Notes: a model not told the origin generated them from the letters alone. DNA of 64,000 nucleotides from an uncultured Clostridia bacterium (GCA_946061515.1 CAMGRL010000005.1:1-64000); one strand, 5' to 3'. Shown: positions 1-9,096, counted from the first letter of the stretch. Program-made: numbers and translations.

Positions 1-1253
1 ACAACATCATCTCCAACGGCTCCATCATCGCCGTGGCCGACGGCCAGTGCATGATCATCGTGGAGCAGGGCAAGGTGGTGGACCTGTGCGCCGTTCCCGG
101 CGAATATACATATGACACATCCACCGAGCCCTCCCTGTTCTCCGGCGACCTGAGTGAGAGCATCGGCGCGGTATTTTCCAACATCGGCAAGCGCTTTACC
201 TTTGGCGGCGAGGCCCCCAAGGACCAGCGCGTCTACTATTTCAACACCAAGGAGCTGATCGGCAACAAGTACGGCACGCCCTCCCCCGTCCCCTTCCGGG
301 TGGTGGACCAGCGGGCCGGCATCGACATTGACATCTCCCTGCGCTGCTTCGGCGAATATTCCTACCGCATCACCAACCCCCTGCTGTTTTACACCAACGT
401 CTGCGGCAACGTGGAATCGGCCTATGACCGGAGTCAGATCGAAGGCCAGCTGAAAACTGAGCTGCTCACCGCGCTGCAGCCCGCCTTTGCCCGGATCTCC
501 GAGATGGGCATCCGCTACTCCGCCCTGCCGGGCCACACCCAGGAGCTGTCCGAAGTGCTCAACGAGGTGCTGTCCGCCAAATGGCGGGATCTGCGGGGTC
601 TGGAGATCGTGTCTCTGGGCGTCTCCTCCGTCAAGGCCAGCGAGGAAGACGAGCAGATGATCAAGGAGATGCAGCGCAACGCCGCCTTCATGGACCCCAC
701 AAGGGCCGCCGCCCACCTGGTGGGCGCCCAGGCCAGCGCCATGCAGTCCGCCGCCCAGAATCAGGGTGCGGGCCCCGCCATGGCTTTCATGGGCATGAAC
801 ATGGCCGGAAACGCCGGCGGCGTGAACGCCCAGAATCTGTACCAGATGGGCCGGCAGCAGCCTCAGCAGAGCGCTCCCGCGGCAAGCGGCTGGGTCTGCC
901 CCGCCTGCGGCGCACAGGCCACGGGCAAATTCTGTCCCGAGTGCGGCGCCAAGAAGCCTGAGCCCAAGCCCGCTTCCGGCAGCTGGACCTGTCCCTCCTG
1001 CGGCGCCCGGGTCAGCGGCAAATTCTGCCCGGAATGCGGCGCCAAAAAGCCCGAAGTCCAGCCTGACGGCTGGGTCTGCGCCTGCGGCGCGGTGAACAAG
1101 GGCAAGTTCTGCCCCGAGTGCGGCGCCAAAAAGCCCGCCGGTGTGCCCCAGTACAAGTGCGACAAGTGCGGCTGGGAGCCGGCCGATCCCGCCCATCCGC
1201 CCAAATTCTGCCCCGAGTGCGGCGATCCCTTTGACGACGGCGATATCCAATAA
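1..1253 (+). CDS. SPFH-domain protein with zinc ribbons, YdjI-like (5' partial)
   Basis: The reading frame is already open at base 3, so the true start lies before the window. The first ~215 residues resemble the SPFH/virion-core-like fold of Bacillus subtilis YdjI. A Met/Ala/Gln-rich linker follows, then four Cys-rich zinc-ribbon units with repeated CPxCG and FCPECG motifs up to the TAA stop. SPFH proteins scaffold membrane complexes. In Bacillus, YdjI works with YdjG and YdjH to bring the PspA homologue to the membrane, and YdjG- and YdjH-like genes follow here in the same direction. The family call is firm; the stress-response role is inferred from context. The pspA partner is not visible and could lie upstream of the window. 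Confidence 0.82.
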   Translation, partial: NIISNGSIIAVADGQCMIIVEQGKVVDLCAVPGEYTYDTSTEPSLFSGDLSESIGAVFSNIGKRFTFGGEAPKDQRVYYFNTKELIGNKYGTPSPVPFRVVDQRAGIDIDISLRCFGEYSYRITNPLLFYTNVCGNVESAYDRSQIEGQLKTELLTALQPAFARISEMGIRYSALPGHTQELSEVLNEVLSAKWRDLRGLEIVSLGVSSVKASEEDEQMIKEMQRNAAFMDPTRAAAHLVGAQASAMQSAAQNQGAGPAMAFMGMNMAGNAGGVNAQNLYQMGRQQPQQSAPAASGWVCPACGAQATGKFCPECGAKKPEPKPASGSWTCPSCGARVSGKFCPECGAKKPEVQPDGWVCACGAVNKGKFCPECGAKKPAGVPQYKCDKCGWEPADPAHPPKFCPECGDPFDDGDIQ

Positions 1254-1380
1254 ATTTTGATTGCGGCGGTCCTTCCGGTCCTTATTCTGCTTCTGCCGCG
1301 GGATAGAAAAGCTCTTCACAAAAACACCGGAAGCCTGAACGGACCGGGAGATACCGCGGATATCCTTTGGGAGGATGCCT

Positions 1381-2547
1381 ATGCCAACACAAATCACCGA
1401 TTATAAATGCCCCGCCTGCACAGCTCCTCTTCGCTTTGACAGCAATACCGAAATGCTGAAGTGCGATTACTGCGGCGAGAGCTACAGTACAGCGAAAATA
1501 GAAGCCCTCTACGCCGAAAAGGAAAAGGCAGCTGAGGCAGCCTTTTCCCGGGAAGAGAAAAAAGCCCGGAAAACGCTGCCCGTAAGCGAAGACGAAGACG
1601 AGGGCGGAGATTGGGACCTGTCCTCCCTCTCCGGCGACTGGGGCGCGGAGGCTGAGGGGATGCGGGCCTACAGCTGCCCCTCCTGCGGCGCGGAGCTGAT
1701 CACCGACGAGACCACCGCCGCCACGGCCTGCCCCTACTGCGGCAACAACACCATCATCCCCGGCCAGTTTGACGGGGCGCTGAAGCCGGACTATATTCTG
1801 CCTTTCCGTCTGGATAAGGAGGCGGCAAAGCAGGCCCTGAAAAACCATTACCGGAAAAAGCCCTTTCTGCCCCGGGCCTTCTCTTCCGCCAACCACCTTG
1901 AGGAATTGAAAGGGATCTACGTCCCCTTCTGGCTCTTTGACGCGGATGCGCAGGCGGACTGCCATTTCCACGCCACCCGCTCCCATTCCCGCCGGGAGGG
2001 GGACTACCGCATCACCACCACGGAGCATTTCCAGGTGCGCCGGGCCGGCTCCATGCGTTTTCAAAACGTCCCCACAGACGCCTCCACCAAAATGCCGGAC
2101 GACTACATGGACTCCATCGAACCCTTCGACTATCGGGACCTGAAGCCCTTCTCCACCGCCTATCTGCCCGGCTATCTGGCCGACAAATACGACGTCAGCG
2201 CCGAAGAGAGCACCCAGCGGGCCAATAAGCGCTGCCGGGCCACGGCCATCGAGGTCATGCGCCGGGATGTGCTCGGCTACGAGACCGTCTCCCCCGAGGG
2301 CTGTCACGTCCGCCTTCAGGGCGGCAAGGTGCACTATGCGCTGATGCCGGTGTGGACCCTGCGCACCAAGTGGCAGGGCAAGGATTACCTGTTCATGATG
2401 AACGGGCAGACGGGCAAGATGGTAGGCGACCTGCCGGTGTCCTACGGGAAATTCTGGGGGACCTTTGCCGCGCTCTCGGTCCTCTTCAGTGCGCTGGCCC
2501 TCTGGTCCGGCGTGGGACAGTGGCTCGCCGCGGTGTTCATGGCGTAA
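1381..2547 (+). CDS. Double zinc-ribbon membrane-associated protein, YdjG-like
   Basis: 388 residues. An ATG at 1375 directly abuts the GGGAGG ribosome site, so the second in-frame ATG at 1381, six bases downstream of it, is preferred. The protein has a TFIIB-type zinc ribbon at the N-terminus (CPAC and CDYC) and a second near residues 100-125 (CPSC and CPYC). A conserved central region follows, and a single hydrophobic segment lies near the C-terminus (about 358-388). The arrangement matches Bacillus YdjG, a membrane partner of the SPFH protein YdjI. It lies between YdjI-like and TPM-domain genes, probably in one operon. Molecular function is unknown; it is often misannotated as a helicase or RNA polymerase subunit because of the ribbons. 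Confidence 0.75.
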   Translation: MPTQITDYKCPACTAPLRFDSNTEMLKCDYCGESYSTAKIEALYAEKEKAAEAAFSREEKKARKTLPVSEDEDEGGDWDLSSLSGDWGAEAEGMRAYSCPSCGAELITDETTAATACPYCGNNTIIPGQFDGALKPDYILPFRLDKEAAKQALKNHYRKKPFLPRAFSSANHLEELKGIYVPFWLFDADAQADCHFHATRSHSRREGDYRITTTEHFQVRRAGSMRFQNVPTDASTKMPDDYMDSIEPFDYRDLKPFSTAYLPGYLADKYDVSAEESTQRANKRCRATAIEVMRRDVLGYETVSPEGCHVRLQGGKVHYALMPVWTLRTKWQGKDYLFMMNGQTGKMVGDLPVSYGKFWGTFAALSVLFSALALWSGVGQWLAAVFMA

Positions 2548-2556
2548 AGGAGGGGG

Positions 2557-3363
2557 ATGGAAATGAAGAAAATACTCTCCTTTCTGGCCGTTCTCGCCCT
2601 GCTGACGGCACTGTGTGTCCCCGCACTGGCGGCAGAGCCGGAGCTTGACAATGTGACCGACGCCGCTTCTTTACTCTCCGACCAGGAGTGGGCAGCGCTG
2701 GAAAGCAAAGCGGAGGCCCTTTCCGCCCAGTATGAATGCGGCGTCTACATCATCACCCTGGACGATTTCACCGACTATGTCAATACCAATGACGTTAACG
2801 AGGCCGCGAAAGCCATCTACAGAGCGTATTCCCTGGGCTGGGGAGCGGAGAAAAGCGGCGTGCTGCTCATGCTCTCCATGGCCGAAAGGGATTACTCCCT
2901 CATCGCCTATGGCTACGGCAATACCGCCTTCACCGACTACGGGAAAGACCAGCTGGCGAAACGCTTTCTGGACAATTTTGGGGAGGATGACTGGTACGGC
3001 GGCTTCAGCGACTACCTGAACAAATGCGGCAGTATGCTGAGCACAGCCCGGGAAGGCCATCCCCTGGATGTGGACAGTTCCCCCCAGATCCGCCTGGTGG
3101 GCATTCTGATCTCCCTGGCCCTGGGTTGCCTGGCCGCCATGGCTCTCTGCTGTGTTCTGTGCCTACGCATGAAATCCGTTGCGAAAAAGGAGGAGGCTGA
3201 CAGCTATGTTCAGCGGGAAAGCGTCCAATTCATCGTCCGGGAGGATCACTTCACCCACGCCAGCCAGACCCGCACCATGGTGGAGAACAGCTCCGGCGGC
3301 GGCGGCGGGGGCGGCACCACAGTGGACAGCGACGGATTTTCCAGCAAAAGTGGGAAGTTCTGA
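2557..3363 (+). CDS. TPM-domain protein, YdjH/YgcG-like
   Basis: 268 residues with a clear signal peptide (about residues 1-25, ending ALA). A TPM domain spans roughly 33-165. A transmembrane helix lies near 183-205, followed by a cytoplasmic tail with a Gly-rich run near the end. A strong AAGGAGGGGG site precedes two close ATGs (2557 and 2563), and the second would place the signal peptide at MKK. Only nine bases separate it from the YdjG-like gene, so co-transcription is likely. The TPM domain should face outside. In Bacillus, YdjH forms a complex with YdjG and YdjI that recruits a PspA homologue. Some TPM proteins have been reported as phosphatases, which cannot be judged here. Confidence 0.75.
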   Translation: MEMKKILSFLAVLALLTALCVPALAAEPELDNVTDAASLLSDQEWAALESKAEALSAQYECGVYIITLDDFTDYVNTNDVNEAAKAIYRAYSLGWGAEKSGVLLMLSMAERDYSLIAYGYGNTAFTDYGKDQLAKRFLDNFGEDDWYGGFSDYLNKCGSMLSTAREGHPLDVDSSPQIRLVGILISLALGCLAAMALCCVLCLRMKSVAKKEEADSYVQRESVQFIVREDHFTHASQTRTMVENSSGGGGGGGTTVDSDGFSSKSGKF

Positions 3364-3408
3364 TCCTGTTTTCCCATAAAAAAGTACAATAGAACGGAGG
3401 AAAGAAAA

Positions 3409-4227
3409 ATGGGTCTGTTCGACAAAAAATACTGCGATATCTGCAAGAACAAAATCGGCCTGCTGGGCAACCGCAAGCTGGAAAACGGAAATCTGTGCAA
3501 GGAGTGCGCGGCAAAGCTATCCCCCTGGTTTTCCGACCGCCGGCGCAGCACCGTGGAGGAGATCCGCCAGCAGCTGGATTACCGGGAGGAGAACAAGGCC
3601 GCTGTGGAGGCCTTTCACACCACCCGCAGCCTGGGCAGCGGCACCAAGCTGCTGCTGGACGAGGACGCCGGGAAATTCATGGTGACCTCCGCCCGCAATC
3701 TCCGGGAGGCAAACCCGGACGTGCTGGACTTTTCTCAGGTCACCGGCTGCCGCGTGGACGTGGACGAGGATAAGACCGAGCTGAAGCGGGAGGACAAAGA
3801 CGGCAAAGAGGTCAGCTACAATCCGCCACGCTATACCTATGACTACGACTTTTATGTAATCATCAACGTCAACACCCCCTATTTTGACGAGATCCGCTTC
3901 AGGCTCAACAGCAGCAGTATTGAATCCCCGGTTCAGATCACCAAGGGAAGCGCTGTCAGACCTTTTCCGCCTGTGGTGAAACCGGGCGTGCGGCCCGGTG
4001 TGGCTCCCCGTCCCGGCCTGGGCGGCATTCCTGTGGAGTACAGCGAATGTGAAAAGCTGGGTGAGGAGATCGTGGCGGCCCTGACCCAGGTCCGGGCAGA
4101 AGTCCGTCAGGCCGCCGAGGAGGCCAGAGCCCCCAAGGCCGCCGTCACCTGCCCCTGGTGCGGCGCCCCAACCACCCCCGACGCAGAGGGAAGATGCGAA
4201 TACTGCGGCGGCGCGGTGAACGCCTGA
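3409..4227 (+). CDS. DUF4428-type zinc-ribbon protein
   Basis: 272 residues with no signal peptide. The N-terminus has a treble-clef-like Cys pattern (CDIC near residue 9 and CKEC near 30), typical of DUF4428. The middle resembles a PH-like beta fold of unknown role. The C-terminus carries a second ribbon (CPWCG and CEYCGG near residues 249-267). An AACGGAGGAAAG ribosome site supports the ATG. It follows the YdjG/YdjH-like genes closely and is probably part of the same transcription unit. Function is unknown. A strong hairpin just downstream could end the operon. Confidence 0.7.
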   Translation: MGLFDKKYCDICKNKIGLLGNRKLENGNLCKECAAKLSPWFSDRRRSTVEEIRQQLDYREENKAAVEAFHTTRSLGSGTKLLLDEDAGKFMVTSARNLREANPDVLDFSQVTGCRVDVDEDKTELKREDKDGKEVSYNPPRYTYDYDFYVIINVNTPYFDEIRFRLNSSSIESPVQITKGSAVRPFPPVVKPGVRPGVAPRPGLGGIPVEYSECEKLGEEIVAALTQVRAEVRQAAEEARAPKAAVTCPWCGAPTTPDAEGRCEYCGGAVNA

Positions 4228-4256
4228 TTTTAAAGAACATTCGTTTTTGGTAAAAG

Positions 4257-4290
4257 GAAACAGGCCAGGAAAAAATTCCTGGCCTGTTTC
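4257..4290. terminator. Perfect hairpin after DUF4428 gene
   Basis: AACAGGCCAGGAA pairs with TTCCTGGCCTGTT around an AAA/ATT loop. It can act as an intrinsic terminator for the YdjGHI-like operon, but the same hairpin recurs twice more downstream, so it is also a repeat unit. Confidence 0.65.
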
Positions 4291-4521
4291 AGACTGTAGG
4301 CAAAGCCTCGCAGAGTTTTTTCGCCGCAGCGAAAAAATAATTTTAATGCGTTTTCTGCGGCGACATGTGCGTCGCAGAAAACACTTCTCACGAAACGAGT
4401 GCCGAAATGTGGGCCGCAGGCACACATTGAGGCATCGAGTGCAGTGCATCCTCTCTCGTAGACAAAGTCTTTTTGACTTTGTCTACGCCTTGAACAGGCC
4501 AGGAATTTTTCCTGGCATGTT

Positions 4522-4729
4522 GAGGCTGTCAAAAAACTATGCTTTAATCGTCGACAATAGAGCCGCGGGGGAGCGCGAGGGGGTTAAGACCCGCCTCGCG
4601 TTACAATAACCCGCCGCAAAAAAGCTTGATTTTTCAAGCTTTTTGGGCGAAGCAGCGTTTTGAATTTTTCAAAACGCTCGGCGGTTGAAGCGGTCAAAAA
4701 AGTCCTGCCAGGACTTTTTTGACAAGCTG
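4522..4729. repeat. Dispersed intergenic repeat, short copy
   Basis: The 5' part (TCAAAAA-CTAT through CGCGGGGGAGCGCGAGGGG) and the 3' part (AATAACCCGCCGCAAAAAAG to GACAAGCTG) match a second copy at 56065-56463 almost base for base. This copy lacks the ~190-bp central segment of the other. The 3' part holds three back-to-back palindromes: AAGCTTGA/TCAAGCTT, GCGTTTTGAA/TTCAAAACGC and AAAAAAGTCCT/AGGACTTTTTT. Confidence 0.85.
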
Positions 4730-4788
4730 AACAGGCCAGGAATTTTTCCTGGCCTGTTTTCCTCAGCTTGTCCAAAAAGCTTGAATTT

Positions 4789-5724
4789 TCAAGTTTTTTT
4801 GCGGTAGGCTGGCTTTTTTAATTTGATCTCGGCCTGGGCCAGAAGAATGGCGCCGAACATGAGCGCGCAGCCGGCAAATTCCCGGATGCTCATGCTCTCG
4901 TGCAGTACCAGCCAGCCGGAAAGGGCGCTGAACACGCTTTCAAGACTCATCACCAGACTTGCAAGCGTCGGGTTGACGTCCCTCTGCCCCAAAATCTGAA
5001 GGGTATAAGCAATGCCGCTGGAGAAAATGCCCGCGTAGCAGATGGCGGGCAAAGCCTTTAGGATGCTCTCCCAGGAGGGCCTGTCCACGAAAAGCATAAA
5101 GCCCGTGCTGATGACGGCGATAACCAGAAACTGCATCCGGGAGAGCCTTACCCCATCCACAAGGGGGCTGAAATGGTCAAGGACCATGATCTCCACCGCG
5201 AAAAGGAAGGCGCTGGCCAGCACATAACTGTCCCCCAGCTCCAGAGAGAACCGGTCCGTGGTCATGCACAGCAAATACATCCCCACCAGGGAGAGCGCAA
5301 CGCAAAACCAGATATGGGGCGCAGGCCGCTTGCGGACAAAGATGCTGAGTATGGGCACAATGATGACATAGAGCGCGGTGATGAAGCCGGCCTTGGACGC
5401 CGTGGTATAGCCCATGCCGATCTGCTGGGCGGTGCTGGCCGTGAAAAGGGTGCAGCCGCTGATGACGCCGGCCATGATCAGGAATTTCTTTTCCGCCGGT
5501 GTTCTGGGCCGGCGGTTATCCACCCCCCGTTTATCCGACATGCGGTCCATACCGTACACCACCGGCGTGAGAAAGGCCACCGCGATCCAGCTTCTGCCGG
5601 CAAGATAGGTGTAGGCCCCCACATAGTCCGCGCCGATGCTCTGGGCCACGAAGGTGGTCCCCCAGAAAAACGCCGCCAAAAACAGCATGAAAATATGGGA
5701 TTTGTTGCTCTTTTGTCCGCTCAT
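4789..5724 (-). CDS. EamA/DMT-family transporter
   Basis: About 311 residues with ten predicted transmembrane segments in two EamA repeats. The motifs FFWGTTFV near the N-terminus and a second repeat ending near residue 300 are typical. The start at 5724 (MSGQKSNK) is chosen because the upstream extension is charged and unlike the family; its ribosome site is weak. EamA proteins export or import small metabolites, and the substrate cannot be told. The last codons and the stop lie inside a hairpin that matches the local repeat (CCGCAAAAAA-CTTGA), so the C-terminal tail may be repeat-derived. Confidence 0.85.
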   Translation of the reverse strand: MSGQKSNKSHIFMLFLAAFFWGTTFVAQSIGADYVGAYTYLAGRSWIAVAFLTPVVYGMDRMSDKRGVDNRRPRTPAEKKFLIMAGVISGCTLFTASTAQQIGMGYTTASKAGFITALYVIIVPILSIFVRKRPAPHIWFCVALSLVGMYLLCMTTDRFSLELGDSYVLASAFLFAVEIMVLDHFSPLVDGVRLSRMQFLVIAVISTGFMLFVDRPSWESILKALPAICYAGIFSSGIAYTLQILGQRDVNPTLASLVMSLESVFSALSGWLVLHESMSIREFAGCALMFGAILLAQAEIKLKKPAYRKKT

Positions 5725-6396
5725 CTCTGTACTGCGCCGCCTTTTACTGCAAATAAAAATATACATTTGGCGATTATAAAGCAAAGGGCTTCAGATTGCA
5801 AGCGGCGTTTTTCCCTGCACGGATATCAGCGCAATTTTACGCCGCGGCTTCACAGAAAATTCATTATTCGAACAAGAACGACAGAACAGTATTTCAAAAT
5901 TGTACAATCTCCCATGATATAATCCGGTTCTGCCTTTTCTCCCCCCGCCGACGGGCATCTGGAAAAAATACGGGACATCTTTGAAACAGCAGCGGGCATG
6001 TATGTGGAGATCTCCGGGCTGAGCCAAAAAAGTTGATCACGGGCTGCCCCGCAACCATGAAAAGGAATAAGCTTTCCTGGCAAAACGGAAAACAGGCGTG
6101 CTGCGAAAAAATGCAGCACGCCTGTTGGTTTAATGAAAGGCTCCCGCTTGTTCATACTAGACTCCCATAAAAAAGTAGACAAAGTCTACTTTTTTATAGC
6201 GCATCAGCGCGTCGGAGTCTGCATGAGATGTCTTCTGCGCTTTTCGCGCAGAAGGACGACGCATTTAGCGGCGTCTTTCCAATAAAAAGTGTCTACTTTT
6301 TATTGGAAAATAGTATCAGGTGCACCTTGACGAAAAAAGATGAGGGATTTCAAGGCTTTCCGGCCTTGTTTAAGAAAAAGCCATCAGTATTTTTAA
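5725..6396. other. Gene-poor stretch with hairpins
   Basis: I see no intact gene. A coding-like stretch of about 30 codons ends at a TGA at 6034-6036 but matches nothing I recognise. Hairpins lie at 6090-6127 (ACAGGCGTGCTGC stem), 6168-6197 (AAAAAAGTAGAC stem), 6227-6257 (TTCTGCG stem) and 6276-6310 (TTTCCAATAAAAAG stem). The GTAGACAAAGTCTAC stem resembles one in the 4.4-kb repeat tract. Confidence 0.5.
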
Positions 6397-6786
6397 ATTT
6401 ACGCCAAAGAAGTACCGCTGAAAACGAAAAACGCCTACCGCAGTATTGCCATCTCCAAAGAGGCAGTGGAAATGCTGAAAGGAATGGAGAGGCAAAAGCG
6501 CAGCGAGTATGTGTTCCCCTCTCCTACTGGCGGACCGATCTCCCCGGACAGTGTGCGCCACATGCTCCACCGGGTGTTGAAGCGCGCAGGATTGCCGGAG
6601 CTTCGCTTCCACGACCTGCGCCACACCTTCGCCACCCTGGCCCTGCAGAACGGTGTGGACATCAAAACCGTCTCCGGTATGCTGGGCCACTACTCCGCCG
6701 GCTTCACCCTGGACACCTACGCTCATGTCACTACATCTGCGCAGAAGGAAGCGGCTCAGACTATGGGGAATGTGCTACAGGTTTGA
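6397..6786 (+). pseudogene. Tyrosine recombinase/integrase C-terminal remnant
   Basis: About 129 codons of the phage-type integrase catalytic domain remain. The frame opens after a TAA at 6394, and similarity begins at VPLKTKNAYR. The second catalytic Arg box (FHDLRHT), the GMLGH box and the tyrosine in LDTYAHV are present. The whole N-terminal DNA-binding region and the first catalytic Arg are missing, so it cannot be an active recombinase. A GTG at 6466 gives the longest closed frame but has no useful ribosome site. The 3' end of tRNA-fMet lies 1.2 kb away and faces this fragment, which suggests a decayed integrated element. Confidence 0.85.
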
Positions 6787-6843
6787 GCATAGAAAAGAAT
6801 AAAGATTTCGGAGGCGTAGATTTCTACGTCTCCGATTCCTTGT

Positions 6844-7758
6844 TAGATATTCTTATTCTTGCCGTAAAAAATTCTTCCCTGTTCCAAATTCTTTTTATAG
6901 GCACATGCAGCCGCAAACAACTGATCTGGATGAAGGCATTTTCTTGCATCACTGCATGCCTCATATCGTCCGCAGCAGCCAAATAGCCGCCCCTCTTTCC
7001 GTTAAAATAGATTCCACTTTTGCCTTACTTCCTATTGAAAACTCACCGGAGAGGACAACATTTTTTCCTTTCATATCCACCGAAGTCTGTGCGCAAGGAC
7101 AGCCATTACCAACAGGATCAATCAGCTGTTCACACACTTTATGTAACTCGTTCAGTTCGAGATCCTCGACGATACCGTCTTCCAAGATAACTTCGATCTG
7201 ACGGTAAACGGTATCATAGGGATAGTTTCCGGCTAATTCGGGATGGTCTTTGATCCAGCCACGCAGCCGTTCCATTTCCTGAAAATTGATTTTGCCATCC
7301 GCTGTAATCGCCGAAAGAACATTTAACAGTTCCAAAAGTGCATATGATTCCGATGACAGTCTGCTCTGAGAATGAATACTTTCTCTTTTATCCTCACAGC
7401 CGCACAATGTATAGCGACGGACAAAGCAGTTGACATCCATCCCTCTGCGGCACATATCGAGGAACAGTTCGGCCGTTGCTCTTGAATCACTACCAGAATC
7501 GTGGTGATTGAGAGGAATTTCTAAGTAATCACATAGTGTGTTCAGTTTGTAATCTGGAAGAAATGGGTAAATTTCTCTGGCTGCTTTCACTGTATCTATG
7601 TAATGCAAAGACTAATCCTCTATCCCATACGCAGTAAGCGTTTTCCGAAGTACAGACAAGTCGAAGCAGGCATTATGAGCAATTACTACTCGGTCGTAAA
7701 ATATCGGACGAATTTCACACCATATTTGCGGAAAAATACTGGAATTTTTTACTGCCGC
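6844..7758 (-). pseudogene. Broken DnaQ-type exonuclease with BRCT-like region
   Basis: Reading on the minus strand, a DEDDh exonuclease middle part (IAHNACFDLSVLR, about 7758-7616) runs into an in-frame TAG at about 7613-7615. It then continues as an open frame of about 215 codons with the last exonuclease motif (HHDSGSDSRATAEL), a helical region and a BRCT-like start (GKNVVLSGEFSIGS). That frame stops at 6961, but a +1 shift continues into a Cys-rich tail (CCGRYEACSDA) ending at 6844. The first exonuclease motif (DxE) is also missing. Three separate lesions make this a pseudogene, possibly from the same lost mobile element as the nearby integrase remnant. Confidence 0.75.
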
Positions 7759-7962
7759 TTATGTTTCTTCACCGCATTTGTCAAAGAAGTGGCTCAAACG
7801 ACAGTCAGAGGGTATTCTCAACGATTTAAAACTCTAGCAAAAAATTGCATTTCTGCCGCTGGTTTTCCGTTTGTTCTATGTAAAAATATCCTGTTATGGG
7901 TCAGGGTATGGGTCAAGCGGTTTGCCCATATCCTGACGCGTATTATTTTGCGCCAAAACGCG

Positions 7963-7998
7963 AAAAAAGTTCCGAAAACCAACGGTTTTCGGAACTTT
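7963..7998 (-). terminator. Terminator of tRNA-fMet
   Basis: An AAAGTTCCGAAAACC/GGTTTTCGGAACTTT stem is followed by a T-run on the minus strand, immediately after the tRNA 3' end. Confidence 0.85.
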
Positions 7999-8000
7999 GG

Positions 8001-8076
<76 letters not shown>

Positions 8077-8158
8077 ATATTTAACTCAGCTTGGATATAA
8101 TAGCACAGTCCGGGCTTGAAGTCAATACCCAGGCACAAAGTTTTTCTCCGCAGATTTT

Positions 8159-8183
8159 GACGCCCCGGCGGGGCCGGGGCGTC
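8159..8183 (-). terminator. Terminator of lipoprotein operon
   Basis: A very GC-rich GACGCCCCGGC/GCCGGGGCGTC stem lies just past the stop of the lipoprotein gene and is followed by a short T-run on the minus strand. Confidence 0.75.
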
Positions 8184-8193
8184 GAACTTCCGC

Positions 8194-9096
8194 TCACCAG
8201 AGCACATCCGTCCAGCGCTGGGCGATGATGTCCTCCATTTCCGTAGGCGCGAAGATTTGACAGCTGTCTTCACCCCGGCTTACGACCTGGCGCGTCACAT
8301 TGTCCTGATTTAGCGTCTCAATGATCAGATACTCCGCGCCCTCGCAGGGCAGGAGCTCCTCGGGCAGGGTCTCCGGCGTGTAGTCCTCCGTCTGGAGCAG
8401 CTCACTGTCCTTTGACATATGGAGCACCCGGTAACTTTTGGGCAGCTCCGCGCCCATAAAGGTGACCTCTACACGCATGCTGTAAGTCTGCGTTTCGCCC
8501 TCTGAGCTTATCGTATACTCGCTGCTCATGGCCTGACTCATGCTGGAGCCATCGACGATCTCTGAAGAGATACCCATGCCAGCCGTCAGATACACCCGGC
8601 CCTCGCTGTCCTGAAACACAGGGTTTGTATAGAAGGCCTCCAGGCCGCCGCAGTGGACATACACCGTTGCGCTGTAATCCCATTCTGTGCCTTCGTCTGT
8701 CACTGTCGAATGCAGGTTAAGGGACATGGGGCCGATATTATAAGACGCACTGTAGGGTACGCCGTCCTGCTCCCCCTGCACGCAGAATGCGCCCATGCCC
8801 TCTATGCCGAAGTCATAGCCCTCGTCAGTTTTCTCCGCGTAGAGCCGGCCGCCGTATTTCTCCATATCTCCTGGAGATACTTCCCCGCCGCCGTTCATAA
8901 CGGTGTTCAGATTATCCTCCAGGTAGCTTTCAAAATCGAAGAGGTCCAGATACTCCCGGGTGATGAACACGCCGATCATCCTATCCTGGCCCATGCCGTT
9001 CCCCTCTTCCGCTTCCGGACGGGCCAGAGAACAGCCGGACAGCAGACACAGGGCAAGCAGCAGTACAAGGACCTTAGTTTTCCTTTTCGTTTTCAT
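8194..9096 (-). CDS. Putative lipoprotein of unknown function
   Basis: About 300 residues from the ATG at 9096, which puts the basic n-region (MKTKRKTK) directly before a hydrophobic stretch and the lipobox LLSGC (Cys about residue 22). The mature protein is acidic and extracellular, with no domain I recognise. The start lies inside the 3' end of the HTH regulator gene, so translation is probably coupled. It is the last gene of a three-gene operon (membrane protein, HTH regulator, lipoprotein). A role in sensing or envelope function would be a guess. Confidence 0.7.
   Translation of the reverse strand: MKTKRKTKVLVLLLALCLLSGCSLARPEAEEGNGMGQDRMIGVFITREYLDLFDFESYLEDNLNTVMNGGGEVSPGDMEKYGGRLYAEKTDEGYDFGIEGMGAFCVQGEQDGVPYSASYNIGPMSLNLHSTVTDEGTEWDYSATVYVHCGGLEAFYTNPVFQDSEGRVYLTAGMGISSEIVDGSSMSQAMSSEYTISSEGETQTYSMRVEVTFMGAELPKSYRVLHMSKDSELLQTEDYTPETLPEELLPCEGAEYLIIETLNQDNVTRQVVSRGEDSCQIFAPTEMEDIIAQRWTDVLW

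Larger units (their letters stand above)
4240..4788. repeat. Gene-free tract of stacked hairpins
   Basis: There is no coding gene in this stretch. It contains three copies of the AACAGGCCAGGAA hairpin (about 4257-4290, 4494-4522 and 4729-4760). It also has a TTTTCTGCG/CGCAGAAAA hairpin (4353-4383), a TAGACAAAGTC/GACTTTGTCTA hairpin (4460-4487), and the dispersed repeat at 4522-4729. The last hairpin (about 4770-4798) overlaps the stop codon of the EamA gene. The number and identity of these stems suggest nested copies of small mobile intergenic repeats. Confidence 0.7.

Noticed and set aside
4240-4788. Hairpin array as a CRISPR locus
   Set aside because: Repeats are palindromic, unevenly spaced and of several types; there are no regular spacers and no cas genes.
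5930-6036. Coding-like stretch before a TGA at 6034 as a gene fragment
   Set aside because: About 30 codons without start, ribosome site or recognisable family; could be chance.
6047-6057. CCCCGCAACCA, identical to the 3' end of tRNA-fMet, as a possible attachment site
   Set aside because: It is in inverted orientation relative to the tRNA gene end and only 11 bp long, so it cannot be a direct-repeat att site and may be chance.
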